Shown here piece by piece: positions 36,961 through 49,419 of a DNA stretch of 64,000 bases. This stretch comes from Leptodactylus fallax. Its lineage: Eukaryota; Chordata; Amphibia; Anura; Leptodactylidae. The notes beneath the pieces were generated by a model. That model saw nothing but the letters and a program-made list of their open reading frames with translations. It made no database searches and was not told the origin of the DNA. Position numbers and translations under genes: made by a program. Every line of letters starts with the position of its first letter. The stretch's first letter is position 1. The stretch lies in contig CAMRHE010001069.1 of the NCBI GenBank assembly GCA_947044405.1, forward strand, positions 173,151 to 237,150, given 5' to 3'.

Positions 36961-37350
36961 TTTTGCAGAAGAAGAAAAAAAAAATCAACGTTGTGAAAGA
37001 ATGAACAGTGAATGCAAATTGAAACTCATAAGCATTAAAAATTATCCTGTTTTATCAAACTCATTTCCTATCTTTTTCCTCTTCCTTGCAAACCCCTCTC
37101 ATCGACTCCAGCCACAGCCATAAATATTACCCAGTAATCAGGTTTTCGACATTTATTATTTTCTTCCACCTCGCCTTCTCAAATATTTGTCTCAATTGTA
37201 ATCCAACTGTGTAATTTCTCTTTTATTGCCTCCTTAATTTGCACCGGGCATCTTTAATAAATTTAGAAAAGGTTTAATTATATAAGCATAAAACAGACAT
37301 CCTCGCATTACCGAAGGTCTCTATTAAGATCCTCATATCAAGGCAGTAGA
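36960..37350. promoter_or_regulatory. Candidate conserved non-coding element 3
   Basis: Non-repetitive AT-leaning sequence with AATGCAAATTG, CATAAATATTACCCAGTAAT and GGTTTAATTATATAAGC. It resembles elements 1, 2 and 4 in texture. Function is inferred. Confidence 0.3.
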
Positions 37351-37409
37351 CAGACGGCCTGCTGTACGGAGTGGACGGCTATGCTGAAGGGAATAATCTA
37401 ACCATAGTA

Positions 37410-37700
37410 GCAGAAGCTGTATACAAAATGGAGTTTTCTGGGTCTAATATGGTCAAATAAGAAAATATAAATGTGATATTTTGACCCTAATTGGGTTGTC
37501 TGTTACCAGGGTCTCCAAAAAATAAGCTCTTCGTAGTGTGTACCACGGCAGGAACCCACAGAAATCAGTTATAACCTATAAGAGAACATGTTTGGAGGTC
37601 TGCAATTATCCAGCAGCACCCCCGCAGGGCAAATGAAGTATTACACTTATTTTTTTAATCTAATGGGCGATCCAGAGTAGGGGATCCTCTTTTTTTGTTC
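37410..37700. repeat. Old dispersed repeat fragment
   Basis: GGAGTTTTCTGGGTCTAATA and CAGCACCCCCGCAGGGCAAA with GAAGTATTACAC correspond to parts of 20251-20470. It is likely a decayed TTAA MITE. Confidence 0.4.
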
Positions 37701-37862
37701 ATTCTGGCTAATAGGTGGGAGCCATGAAAGGAGAATCACTCTCTATTGTTTGGTGGTTGTACCTTATCTCCATATCCTCAGTGCTCCAATTATTTGCACT
37801 CGGCCTGCCATGTTTTTCCCTTTTCCCGACGTCTTTCCTTCACATATATTTATATACATATA

Positions 37863-38792
<930 letters not shown>

Positions 38793-38833
<41 letters not shown>
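38793..38833. repeat. (TG)n/(TA)n microsatellite
   Basis: TGTG followed by a TA run directly abutting the Tc1-B right end. Confidence 0.95.
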
Positions 38834-38834
<1 letters not shown>

Positions 38835-39652
38835 CAGTATAGATTGATAGATATAAGAGGTAGGTGGGCATAATCTGCTACCGTAGTGGATTGATTGCAG
38901 CAAGACAAGTGTTAAACAGCTGTCAATCACAGCCATGCCCATAGTGGATGACCACAAAGGTGCAAATCCTGTGTTCAGGTAATGTTCATAGATGTACAGC
39001 ACTGGCCCCAAAATGCTAGCACTCAGTGCCATATATTTACTGGTCTAGTCAATACATTCTTGAATGATGTATACATTATTCATTAACCCCTCATTTTTTT
39101 TTGCTTTTTTTATTTTTTCACCATTCATTTTTATTCTGGCTGCATGAGACCTAGCTTTATAAGAGAAAAAATGCTTTTTTTGGTGCTGTATGGAGGAACA
39201 TATATATTAAGTAATTTATATATCTTTTATGTGGCACAAATATAACAATTAAACAATTTTTGCCATAGTTTCTTTGTTTATATTTAATACCTTTTATATT
39301 TTTATATGATATATTTATTTATATGATATTTTATATATATTTGTTTTTTATACTGATTCATTCTTTAGGTTATTATGGCTGTGTAGGCTTTTTATGTATA
39401 CACTATGTATATTTTATCCTGCTTTTACTTTTTTACAACTTTTTTTTATTTAAAATTGTAATACTTTTTTACAAAAATGTTACAGCTTTATTATATTCTT
39501 ACAAACTATTAGTCAAACATTATGCTCAGTGTCTCTTTAATACAGGCTGCTGTTAGAGAAACACTTGTGCACCCTAAAAGCAGGAACACTCTAAAAGCAG
39601 TCCCCAGGGCTGACTGCGGAGGGGTTCCCTAGTCTCTGTTTGGGTTACTGGT
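38834..39652. other. AT-rich spacer, nothing recognised
   Basis: Long T- and A-rich runs. No gene or repeat family recognised. Confidence 0.4.
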
Positions 39653-40150
39653 AGAGATGAGGCTAGTGTCTGGTAACGAGCCAGATTCATTGCAAGCTTT
39701 CCAAAAAGTTAGGGTTTAAAAAGGTGGAAAAACCTAAACTTTTTGTCTTTGACACTACAAATCACTTCAGACCTCTTGAGAGCCCAGAGTATAATAAATT
39801 CACCTTCCTTCGGCTCTTCTGGGCTTCCTCATGGTCCTCTTTGGTCATATTCCCACCTTTTCTGGTCTCTTGGGCCCTGGGGGACCACTGAGGCTTGTGA
39901 TTGGGCCTCAGCAGTCACATGGGGTGTCCCAACTTCATGTTGCTTGTGCTACAGCTCCATGACGTTGGAGCACCCCACTTGACTGCTGAAACCCCCAAGG
40001 CTCATGACATCACCCAGGCCGGAAAGAGGCCAAAGAGGACCACAAGGGAGCCCAGGAGAGGAGGGAAAAGGTGAGTATCAGAGTTTATTATGTTTTTGCA
40101 CCTCCTCTGGGTCTCCACTTAATATATTCTGGTCAGAGAAGACTCCAGAG
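39653..40150. mobile_element. Foldback element A, copy 10
   Basis: Left end GTAGAGATGAGGCTAG. The arms TTCACCTTCCTTCGGCTCTT and GGAGGGAAAAGGTGAGTATC face each other around a GGGCCTCAGCAGTCACATGG centre. The right end is replaced by foldback B at about 40152. Confidence 0.7.
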
Positions 40151-40151
40151 T

Positions 40152-40430
40152 ATATCAACCCAGCCCCGCAGATAGATAGGTTAGGCTCATCTGAATCAAA
40201 AGGTGTATTCCCCTTGTGAGTTGCTGTTTCTATTGCCGAAATATTGCCTTTTTTGTCAATATCCAAATGAGCTCTTTGGAGCAACGAGGGAGTGACCGCT
40301 TACCACTTTGGAGCAATGCTTTGGACCTCTTTGCTCCAAAGGGCTCACTTGCATTTTGATAAAATATAGCGATATCTCAGCAATAGAGGCAGCCTATCTA
40401 TCTGCAGGGCTGGGGTGATATACTGGGATC
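40152..40430. mobile_element. Foldback element B, copy 2, with right arm grading into minisatellite
   Basis: Left arm: CAGCCCCGCAGATAGATAGG, CTGAATCAAAAGG, TTGTCAATATCCAAATGAGC. Right arm, inverted: GCTCACTTGCATTTTGATAA, AGCGATATCTCAGCAATAG, CCTATCTATCTGCAGGGCTG. The loop side has CTCTTTGGAGCAACGAGGG opposite CTCTTTGCTCCAAAGG. The right terminus continues directly into 49-bp monomers. Confidence 0.8.
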
Positions 40431-41560
40431 TGGTGACACTAACCTATCTATCTGCAGGGCTGGGGTGATATGCTGGTTCTGGTGACACTAACCTATGTAT
40501 CTGCAGGGCTGGGGTGATATTCTGGTTCTGGTGACACTAACCTATCTATCTGCAGGGCTGTGGTGATATGCTGGTTCTGGTGATTCTAACCTATCTATCT
40601 GCAGGGCCGGGGTGATATGCTGGTTCTAGTGACCCTAACCTATCTATCTGCAGTTCTGGGGTGATATGCTGGTTCTAGTGACCCTAACCTATCTATCTGC
40701 AGTGTTGGGGTGATATGCTAGTTCTGGTGACACTAACCTATCTATCTGCAGGGCTGGGGTAATATGTTGGTTCTGGTGACACTAACCTATCTATCTGCAG
40801 GACTGCGGTGATATGCTGGGGGCTGGTGACACTAACCTATCTATCTGCAGGGCTGGGGTGATATGCTGGTTCTGGTAACACTAACCTATCTATCTGCAGG
40901 GCTGGGGTGATATGCTGGTTCTGGTAACACTAACCTATCTATCTGCAGGGCTGGAGTGATAGGCTGGTTCTGGTAACACTAACCTATCTATCTGCAGGGC
41001 TGGGGTGATATGCTGGTTCTGGTGACACTAACCTATCTATCTGCAGGGCTGGGGTGATATGCTGGTTCTGGTGACACTAACCTATCTATCTGCAGGGCTG
41101 GGGTGATATGCTGGTTCTGGTGACACTAACCTATCTATCTGCAGGGCTGGGGTGATATGTTCTACTGGTGACACTAACCTATCTATCTGCAGGACTGGGA
41201 TGATATGCTGTTCTAGTGACACTAACCTATCTATCTGCAGGGCTGGGGTGATATGTTCTACTGGTGACACTAACCTATCTATCTGCAGGGCTGGGGTGAT
41301 ATGCTGGGTCTGGTGACAGTAACCTATCTATCTGCAGAGCTGGGGTGATATCCTGGTTCTGGTGACACTAACCTATCTATCTGCAGGGCTGGGGTGATAC
41401 GCTGGTTCTGGTGACACTAACCTATCTGCAGGGCTGGTGTGAAATGCTGGTTCTGGTGATACTAACCTATCTATCTGCAGGGCTGGCATGATATACTGGG
41501 TCTGGTGATCCTAATCTATCTACGGGGCTGGGGTGATATACTGGGTCTGGTGACACACTC
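40382..41560. repeat. 49-bp minisatellite, second locus
   Basis: About 24 monomers in the CCTATCTATCTGCAGGGCTG orientation, more diverged than at 7528. One monomer is shortened (CTATCTGCAGGGCTGG near 41421). The array starts exactly at the right terminus of foldback B. Confidence 0.93.
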
Positions 41561-42410
41561 CCTTTAGGGGTCAATTTAATTGGCTGCTATTGACTCGTTC
41601 ATTATTGTACCTTTGTTGCTATCATGTCACCCGATTTCAATGTTTTTGTTGTAATATTGTATCTAGTTATATTTTTTTCTCCCTTTATTCTTTGACTGTA
41701 CGATACTCTACATTCTGGCCCTTACTAAATATAATTCCTATTATTATCTCAGAATCCTCTAGTAGGGTAACCAAGCTTGTTTTCTAAATCAGACATCCAA
41801 GACGTAGGGCGGCATCACATCGGGGTACCAAGCAGGAGCATTACATTGCTTCTTTTCTCTTTCATTCATCCTCCAATTTTTGTTTTGTTGGCAGACACTG
41901 CCATGGCACCTTGCCTTCAGTAAGCGTGAATTTCTCCACTTCCAGCAGAGCAGATGCCAATGTCGTTCAAAGTGTCAGCCAAGACGTGATGCAATGTACC
42001 GGGGTGAACTCACATTACAGTCAACTTTTACTTTTAGGAAACAGAGAAAACATTTCATGTTGCAAAACAGATTTGTGTAAACTGTTTCCTTCACCACAAT
42101 AATTCTGTTTTCACATGCAAATATTGTGAAGGATTACTAATCTGAACTTGTCTATTCAGGAATCACACGTGTAGACTGTGCAAGGGCGATCACTGAGTTT
42201 CTAATATATCTATTTATTAAGGCTGTGTTGACACAGTGAGGTCATATTGTGTTTTTGCTCTACTTTTTTTGCATAGTCATAGGAAAATTATTGTTAGTTC
42301 ACTTAAATGGCAATAATGGCAATAAATGCAACATCTTGAGAATGGATATGTATCCTCAAATCACCATTGTACCACTTCCTACAAACTAAATTGACTGTTT
42401 TTATAGAACA
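41561..42410. other. Spacer containing a possible exon relic
   Basis: Mostly unremarkable. See the separate low-confidence entry at 41895-42102. Confidence 0.35.
41895..42102 (+). pseudogene. Possible relic of a Ly6/uPAR-type terminal exon
   Basis: A polypyrimidine stretch ending TTGGCAG at 41894 resembles a splice acceptor. The following open frame runs to a TAA at 42100-42102. Near its end it reads MQCTGVNSHYSQ and then ISCCKTDLCK, which resembles the CTG...CC-TDLCN ending of Ly6/uPAR three-finger domains. The other cysteines expected between these motifs are absent, so it is either a decayed exon or coincidence. No neighbouring exon was found. Confidence 0.2.
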
Positions 42411-42414
42411 CAAT

Positions 42415-44235
42415 GTAATACTTATCCTGTACTGATCCTGAGTTATATCCTGTATTATACTCCAGAGCTGCACTCACTATTCTGCTGGTGCAGTCACTGT
42501 GTACATACATTACATTATCCTGTACTGATCCTGAGTTACATCCTGTATTATACTCCAGAGCTGCGCTCACTATTCTGCTGGTACAGTCACTGTGTACATA
42601 CATTACATTACTTATCCTGTACTGATCCTGAGTTACATCCTGTATAATACTCCAGAGCTGCACTCACTATTCTGCTGGTGCAGTCACTGTGTACATACAT
42701 TATTACTTATCCTGTACTGATCCTGAGTTACATCCTGTATTATACTCCAGAGCTGCACTCACTATTCTGCTGGTGCAGTCACTGTGTACATACATTACAT
42801 TACTTATCCTGTACTGATCCTGAGTTACATCCTGTATTATACTCCAGAGCTGCACTCACTATTCTGCTGGTGCAGTCCCTGTGTACATACATTACATTAC
42901 TTATCCTGTACTGATCCTGAGTTACATCCTGTATTATACTCCAGAGCTGCGCTCACTATTCTGCTGGTACAGTCACTGTATACATACATTACATTACTTA
43001 TCCTGTACTGATCCTGAGTTACATCCTGTATTATACTCCAGAGCTGCACTCACTATTCTGCTGGTACAGTCACTGTGTACATACATTACATTACTTATCC
43101 TGTACTGATCCTGAGTTACATCCTGTATTATACCCCAGAGCTGCGCTCACTATTCTGCTGGTACAGTCACTGTGTACATACATTACATTACTTATCCTGT
43201 ACTGATCCTGAGTTACATCCTGTATTATACTCCAGAGCTGCACTCACTATTCTGCTGGTGCAGTCACTGTGTACATACATTACTTATCCTGTACTGATCC
43301 TGAGTTACATCCTGTATTATACTCCAGAGCTGCACTCACTATTCGGCTGGTGCAGTCACTGTGTACATACATTACATTACTTATCCTGTACTGATCCTGA
43401 GTTATATCCTGTATTATACTCCAGAGCTGCACTCACTATTCTGCTGGTGCAGTCACTGTGTACATACATTACATTACTTATCCTGTACTGATCCTGAGTT
43501 ACATCCTGTATTATACTCCAGAGCTGCACTCACTATTCTGCTGGTGCAGTCACTGTGTACATACATTACATTACTTATCCTGTACTGATCCTGAGTTATA
43601 TCCTGTATTATACTCCAGAGCTGCACTCACTATTCTGCTGGTGCAGTCACTGTGTACATACATTACATTACTTATCCTGTACTGATCCTGAGTTACATCC
43701 TGTATTATACTCCAGAGCTGCGCTCACTATTCTGCTGGTGCAGTCACTGTGTACATAGATTACATTACTTATCCTGTACTGATCCTGAGTTACATCCTGT
43801 ATTATACTCCAGAGCTGCACTCACTATTCTGCTGGTGCAGTCACTGTGTACATAGATTACATTACTTATCCTGTACTGATCCTGAGTTACATCCTGTATT
43901 ATACTCCAGAGCTGCACTCACTATTCGGCTGGTGCAGTCACTGTGTACATACATTACATTACTTATCCTGTACTGATCCTGAGTTATATCCTGTATTATA
44001 CTCCAGAGCTGCACTCACTATTCTGCTGGTGCAGTCACTGTGTACATATATTACATTACTTATCCTGTACTGATCCTGAGCTACATCCTGTATTATACTC
44101 CAGAGCTTCGCTCACTATTCTGCTGGTGCAGTCACTGTGTATATACATTACATTACTTACAGTATCCTGTACTGATCCTGAGTTCCACCTACTGTAATAC
44201 TCCAGAGCTGCACTCACTATTCTGCTGGTCGATAC
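42415..44235. repeat. 97-bp tandem array
   Basis: About 19 units, each with TTATCCTGTACTGATCCTGA, TTACATCCTGTATTATACTC and AGAGCTGCACTCACTATTCT, then CTGGTGCAGTCACTGTGTAC. The period is 97 bp, a few units are shorter by 5-10 bp in the ATTACATTACTT stretch, and the right edge is diverged. Because 97 is not a multiple of three, overlapping 75-codon frames appear in every unit and are not genes. Confidence 0.96.
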
Positions 44236-44850
44236 AGCAGTTCATTTCTTACCATTAGGAACTCTAACTGGTGAGCCAGCAGACAGACTCTTCTATTTCA
44301 CAGCATCCTTCTCAGGCCATGGTCACTTTTTATATATAGCCCCTCAGAGGGATCTTCCTTTTTGAGCCTTTCTTCAGCTTAGTCAATTGGCAGAACAAAG
44401 GTGGAAGAGATTCCTCTTAGTTTGGATGAATTGTACAATTTCTGCCTCTCAAAAATTTTAAGAAGCTCCTCCTTCTGACAACTTGGTGGCTGCTGTTGGC
44501 CGTCTTGTATGTTAATTCACTGGCTGTCAAAATAGCTTGTCATACTTATTTAAGCAACTGATGGAAGGAACAGAGAATCTTCTCTTTCTCTGCATCTCAG
44601 TTTTTTGTGGATATGGCCATGGGTTAGAACTTGTAGAACTTAATCCAAATAGTACTGGATAACTTCTCCACAGTTAAGCTCCACTTTGGATACTATTTGG
44701 TGAACCCGCTTGTCTAATTGATAAAGATAGTTGGACATCTTCTCACCTGAGTATTGGAAGATGGCGCAGCGTTCATAAAGTACAGAAGGATTGTGGCATC
44801 TTGTGGGAACCAAAAACATTCTCAATGGCAGCCATATTGTCTTGATAAAT
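44236..44850. other. Spacer, nothing recognised
   Basis: The minus strand has a 61-codon frame (44640-44825) continuing in broken form to about 44260. It looks like decayed coding sequence of unknown origin. Confidence 0.3.
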
Positions 44851-45095
44851 TATTGGGGGACTCCTGCTAAAGAAGACTGGACACTACAAGGGAAAGGTGA
44901 GTATAACTTTTTAAAAATTTTTACACGCTTTCCTTGGCCTTCAATTATTATATTTTGTATCAGAAGAGACTCCTAGGTATAATAACAATTGGTGGAATTG
45001 GAATTGGCAAACCCTTGAAATTTTGGTTTCGGCCTATAGCTGAATTTTTAGAAAATTCGTAACAAACTCGGCTCTTTATGACTCGTTCATCCCTT
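44851..45095. mobile_element. Foldback element A, copy 11 (right half)
   Basis: GGGAAAGGTGAGTATAACTT, a TTATTATATTTTGTATCAGA block and the end GACTCGTTCATCCC. Left arm absent. Confidence 0.5.
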
Positions 45096-45819
45096 TTGCT
45101 TGTGGATCTAACATGTACATGAAACCTAAAAATATATTCTATGACATCACATTAAAACGTTGTTTACGTACGGTAAATTGTAAAATGTGAGATTCTTGTA
45201 CACGATTCACAGGTTATTTCACTGAAAAGTGTTACTTCTCCAAATTTGATGTTTTGAGAGAGAAATCAGATAACAAGAAATTCCACAGGAGAGAAGTAAC
45301 ATCTGTTCCCAGTGAATGAGCCACAGTTATAACTCCTGTCAATTTAAAGGCACAGTACACCCAAAAATAAATGATACAAGTAACAGATGAATTTGCTTCT
45401 GCGTGTTTGTCACGATACCTGATATTCTCCAAGTCTTGTAGAAATGCAGCAGAGAATACAGGGGTTTATTTTCTACTGACCAATTCCATTTTTAAATGAC
45501 AGATAACTGAGGGGTGTGTCTTTTCCGAAAGGGTGGAGTTTAATTATATTTGATCAGAGGGACTTAATTTTTAATTTAGCAAAAATATTTTTCATAAGGA
45601 CGTGTCTAATCCCAATAATCCCTTTCTATATGTCCTGTTAGGCCATATGGATGTTATACAGGGACGTCCCCTGCAGACCTCATCCATGTATCTACTACAG
45701 AATTGGACTGGCCCACAAGGGGACTAGGTCCATCTCCAGTGATGTCATCAGTGAGCGCCTAGACTCTGGGATGAGCCAATGCTCAGTAGAACAGAAAGTG
45801 AATGGCAGAGGAAAAATGT
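45096..45819. other. Spacer, nothing recognised
   Basis: No feature I can support. Confidence 0.35.
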
Positions 45820-45985
45820 GGCTAAGCATCATGATGTTTGCTTGCCCCACATGACTGCTGAGGACAAATCACAGGACTCAGCAGTGACCCCGGGGTGTGT
45901 GATGTTGGTTAGGAGGTTGCGGGAGGATGCTGAATGACCTGAAGAAACTCGAAATCTCAGAATATAATAGTGATTCATGGGTGAT
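45820..45985. mobile_element. Foldback element A, copy 12 (central and right fragment)
   Basis: CATCATGATGTTTGCTTGCC, CACAGGACTCAGCAGTGACC and AACTCGAAATCTCAGAATAT match the centre and right arm of the family, with a deletion between. Confidence 0.45.
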
Positions 45986-45988
45986 GAG

Positions 45989-46521
45989 TAAGTATGGGCG
46001 AACCTCTGAAGATTAGTTTTGTTAGGTGTTCGGGTGAAGCGATCCTCCGAATCGGTTCGTTGCGAACTTGACCCCAGAGTACACTAGGTATAGGTAAAAG
46101 GGAAAAACATTTATACTCACCTTCCCTCACCTTTTTCGGGCCTCCTCTGTGTCTTCCGTCTCTAGGCGTATGACGTCACAGAAGAACGCCAGTGCCGGTG
46201 TCATGGTACTCGGCGTGCCCATGCTAGCAATGAGGCCTAATCACAGGCCTTATCAGTGATCCCAGGTGCATGACATCACAAAAGAGCGCCAGAGTGCTCA
46301 GAGGAGCAAGACACAGATCACCAGACGCCGAGGAGGCCCGAAAGATGTAAAGGAAGGTGAGTATAAATATTTTACATTTTTTATACCTCTTCTGGGCCTC
46401 CACCTATTATACCCCAGGGGCCCTTTTAGTTTGTCCAAGAGGAATCTCAAATTGTTTGGTTTTGTAAAAAAAAAAAAATACTATTTGGAATATTCAGGTT
46501 GAATCCGTTTCGTTGTGACCG
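45989..46521. mobile_element. Foldback element A, copy 13
   Basis: Left end AAGTATGGGCGAACCTCTG. ACTCACCTTCCCTCACCTTT is opposed by AAAGGAAGGTGAGTATAAAT, TGACGTCA lies at 46171, and the right end is degenerate. Confidence 0.7.
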
Positions 46522-46938
46522 GGCGGGGATAATTTGGTTATGTTTGTTTTTTATAATTATCTTTATTTCAAATCTAAGGAATGTTTAGGTTTTTTTTTTT
46601 AAATAAACTTTTTTTTAAAAATATTTTATTATCCCCCCCAGGGGCTTGAACCTGCAATATTCTGATTATAAGTCCCATAGACTGCAATACAACTGTATTG
46701 CAGTCTATGGGACTTTCGCTAGATTATTATGGAGGCTGATCATAGAAAAGCCTCAATAGTTATCTTCCTTCAGAAGGTTTCCGGCTGCTGTAGGAACAAG
46801 ACGACTCCCGTGACCTCACCATGTGGGAGCCGTCTTGTAATAAAGAAGGTATGGGACTGGTGGGGATCTCAATATAAACACTCCAAAATCTCTCTATCTT
46901 TCTGTGAGTGTAATGTGTATATACTGTATGTATGTGTG
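46522..46938. repeat. Repeat with perfect hairpin (46671-46714)
   Basis: Perfect inverted repeat with 21-bp arms and a 2-bp centre: AGTCCCATAGACTGCAATAC plus A, then AC, then the complement. The surrounding ATTCTGATTATA and ACAAGACGACTCCCGTGACC belong to a frog dispersed repeat I recall but cannot name. Confidence 0.6.
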
Positions 46939-46939
46939 T

Positions 46940-46981
<42 letters not shown>
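46939..46981. repeat. (TA)n microsatellite
   Basis: TA run ending in the TA target of the Tc1-C element. Confidence 0.95.
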
Positions 46982-46984
<3 letters not shown>

Positions 46985-48608
46985 TACAGACCAAAAGTTT
47001 GGACACACCTTCTCATTCCAAGAGATTTCTGTATTTTCATGACTATAAAAATTGTAAATTCACACAGAAGGCATCAAAACTATGAATTAACACATGTGGA
47101 ATTATATACTTAACAAAAAAGTGTGAAACAACTGAAAATATGTCTTATATTCTAGGTTCTTCAAAGTAGCCACCTTTTGCTTTGATTACTGCTTTGCACA
47201 CTCTTGGCATTCTCTTGATGAGCTTCAAGAGGTAGTCACCTGAAATGGTCTTCCAACAGTCTTGAAGGAGTTCCCAGAGATGCTTAGCACTTGTTGGCCC
47301 TTTTGCCTTCACTCTGCGGTCCAGCTCACCCCAAACCATCTGGATTGGGTTCAGGTCTGGTGACTGTGAAGGCCAGGTCATCTGGCGTAGCACCCCATCA
47401 CTCTCCTTCTTGGTCAAATAGCCCTTACACAGTCTGGAGGTGTGTTTGGGGTCATTGTCCTGTTGAAAAATAAATGATGGTCAAACTAAACGCAATCCGG
47501 ATGGAATAGCATGCCGCTGCAAGATGCTGTGGTAACCATGCTGGTTCAGTATTCCTTTAATTTTGAATAAATCCCCAACAGTGTCACCAGCAAAGCACCC
47601 CCACACCATCACACCTCCTCCTCCATGCTTCACGGTGGGAACCAGGCATGTAGAGTCCATTCATTCACCTTTTCTGCGTCGCACAAAGACACAGTGGTTG
47701 GAACCAAAGATCTCAAATTTGGACTCATCAGACCAAAGAACAGATTTCCACAGGTCTAATGTCCATTCCTTGTGTTCTTTAGCCCAAACAAGTCCCTTCT
47801 GCTTGTTGCCTGTCCTTAGCAGTGGTTTCCTAGCAGCTATTTTACCATGAAGGCCTGCTGCACACAGTCTCCTCTTAACAGTTGTTGTAGAGATGTGTCT
47901 GCTGCTAGAACTCTGTGTGGCATTGACCTGGTCTCTAATCTGAGCTGCTGTTAACCTGCGATTTCTGAGGCTGGTGACTCGGATGAACTTATCCTCCGCA
48001 GCAGAGGTGACTCTTGGTCTTCCTTTCCTGGGGCGGTCCTCATGTCGGCCAGTTTCTTTGTAGCGCTTGATGGTTTTGGCCACTGCACTTGGGGACACTT
48101 TCAAAGTTTACCCAATTTTTCGGACTGACTGACCTTCATTTCTTAAAGTAATGATGGCCACTCGTTTTTCTTTACTTAGCTGCTTTTATCTTGCCATAAT
48201 ACAAATTCTAACACTCCATTCAGTAGGACTATCAGCTGTGTATCCACCTGACTTCTGAACAACACAACTGATGGTCCCAACCCCATTTATAAGGCAAGAA
48301 ATCCCACTTATTAAACCTGACAGGGCACACCTGTGAAGTGAAAACCATTTCAGGTGACTACCTCTTGAAGCTCATCAAGAGAATGCCAAGAGTGTGCAAA
48401 GCAGTAATCAAAGCAAAAGGTGGCTACTTTGAAGAACCTAGAATATAAGACATATTTTCAGTTGTTTCACACTTTTTTAAGTATATAATTCCACATGTGT
48501 TAATTCATAGTTTTGATGCCTTCAGTGTGAATCTACAATTTTTATAGTCATGAAAATACAGAAAACTCTTGGAATGAGAAGCTGTGTCCAAGCTTTTGGT
48601 CTGTACTG
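46982..48608 (-). mobile_element. Tc1/mariner element, family Tc1-C, with 265-bp inverted repeats
   Basis: The left end is CAGTACAGACCAAAAGTTTG and the right end is its near complement, CTTTTGGTCTGTACTG. The repeats extend inward to about 47247 and from about 48344, some 265 bp each. The element sits between two TA microsatellites. The repeat pair includes the final part of the transposase gene, so that segment is present twice in opposite orientation. This end sequence is widespread in fish and amphibians (recalled). Confidence 0.88.
47145..48197 (-). pseudogene. Tc1-C transposase, multiply broken
   Basis: It starts at ATG 48197 (MAR, then a TAA at codon 4). A second TAA replaces codon 30 before TLKVSPSAVAKTIKRY. 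The N-terminal helix-turn-helix and RKGRPRVTSAAED linker are readable, then LWKSVLWSDESKFEIFG with the first aspartate. After a frame change near 47660 come GGGGVMVWGCF and [13 protein letters not shown] with the second aspartate. In the last frame (47145-47417) SPDLNPIQMVWGELDRRVK shows glutamine where the catalytic glutamate belongs (usual form IEMVW). The ending is CKAVIKAKGGYFEEPRI. Two stops, a frame break and the E-to-Q change make it inactive. Otherwise the length, about 340 codons, is that of a full Tc1 enzyme. Confidence 0.87.

Positions 48609-48610
<2 letters not shown>

Positions 48611-48637
<27 letters not shown>
48611..48637. repeat. (TA)n microsatellite
   Basis: Short TA run adjoining the Tc1-C right end. 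Confidence 0.9.
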
Positions 48638-48640
<3 letters not shown>

Positions 48641-49410
48641 ATAATGTTTATGTTTGTGTGTAATGTGCGTGCTAAGTTATTTTTATGGGTGAGAGCTACA
48701 CTGAATATTTGCCCTTGGTGCAAAAACACCTAGCTAAATCTCTGTAAAATCTAAAAGTTCAGATTTTAGACTTCAATGAACATTAAAAGATTATTGGGAA
48801 GTTATTTATCCCTCTATGCCAAGTTTCTGGAGGAGTGATATTCTAGTGCACATCTGAGCCACAACCCCGATAATGCACCTCGTTTTGCACCATTGTGGAA
48901 ATGTGGATGTTAGGCAAGGAGTGGGAATAGGCAGACCTCAACCTAACATACTTATTATAACTCAGGCCAGTTTTCGGACAATCTAGATGGAAATCTACAC
49001 CGGTTCCTAACTAGCATAAATCTCCAATCTGTTGTGCGCCTGATTTATGAAGAGGTCGGAACCTCTTCCTAAATCAACCAATTGTTAAGAATGACATAAG
49101 AAACACCAGTCTTAATTAAATTCCCCCCTTGTGGCCCATGTGACTGCTGTAAAGCATGACCCTAAATGCTGTTAAGAGCAGCTCAGGCAAGATGGCCACA
49201 AAAAATAGAATTTAAAAATTCCATAATCAGTAAAAAAAAATTTGGGTATCAGTTTTTGGCTTTGATTAGTAAAAATGACAACAGCTCTTTAAAAAAAAAA
49301 ATTAAATATCATTGTAAATGCCCCTTCTAAAAAAAAAATTCCAACAAAAAATAGTCAATTATAATGAATATAAAACGTCTTTAACAGTGACAGACACTGT
49401 GATTATTTGG
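48638..49410. other. Spacer, possible old repeat
   Basis: 48860-49110 (CACAACCCCGATAATGCACC, GATGGAAATCTACACCGG, GCGCCTGATTTATGAAGAGG) resembles a dispersed element also hinted at 32880-33000. Otherwise nothing recognised. Confidence 0.3.
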
Positions 49411-49419
49411 TAAAACCTT

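Noticed and set aside
42678..44258. Series of overlapping 67-138-codon frames
   Set aside because: Each repeats at 97-bp spacing and lies within the tandem array. No start context or domain.
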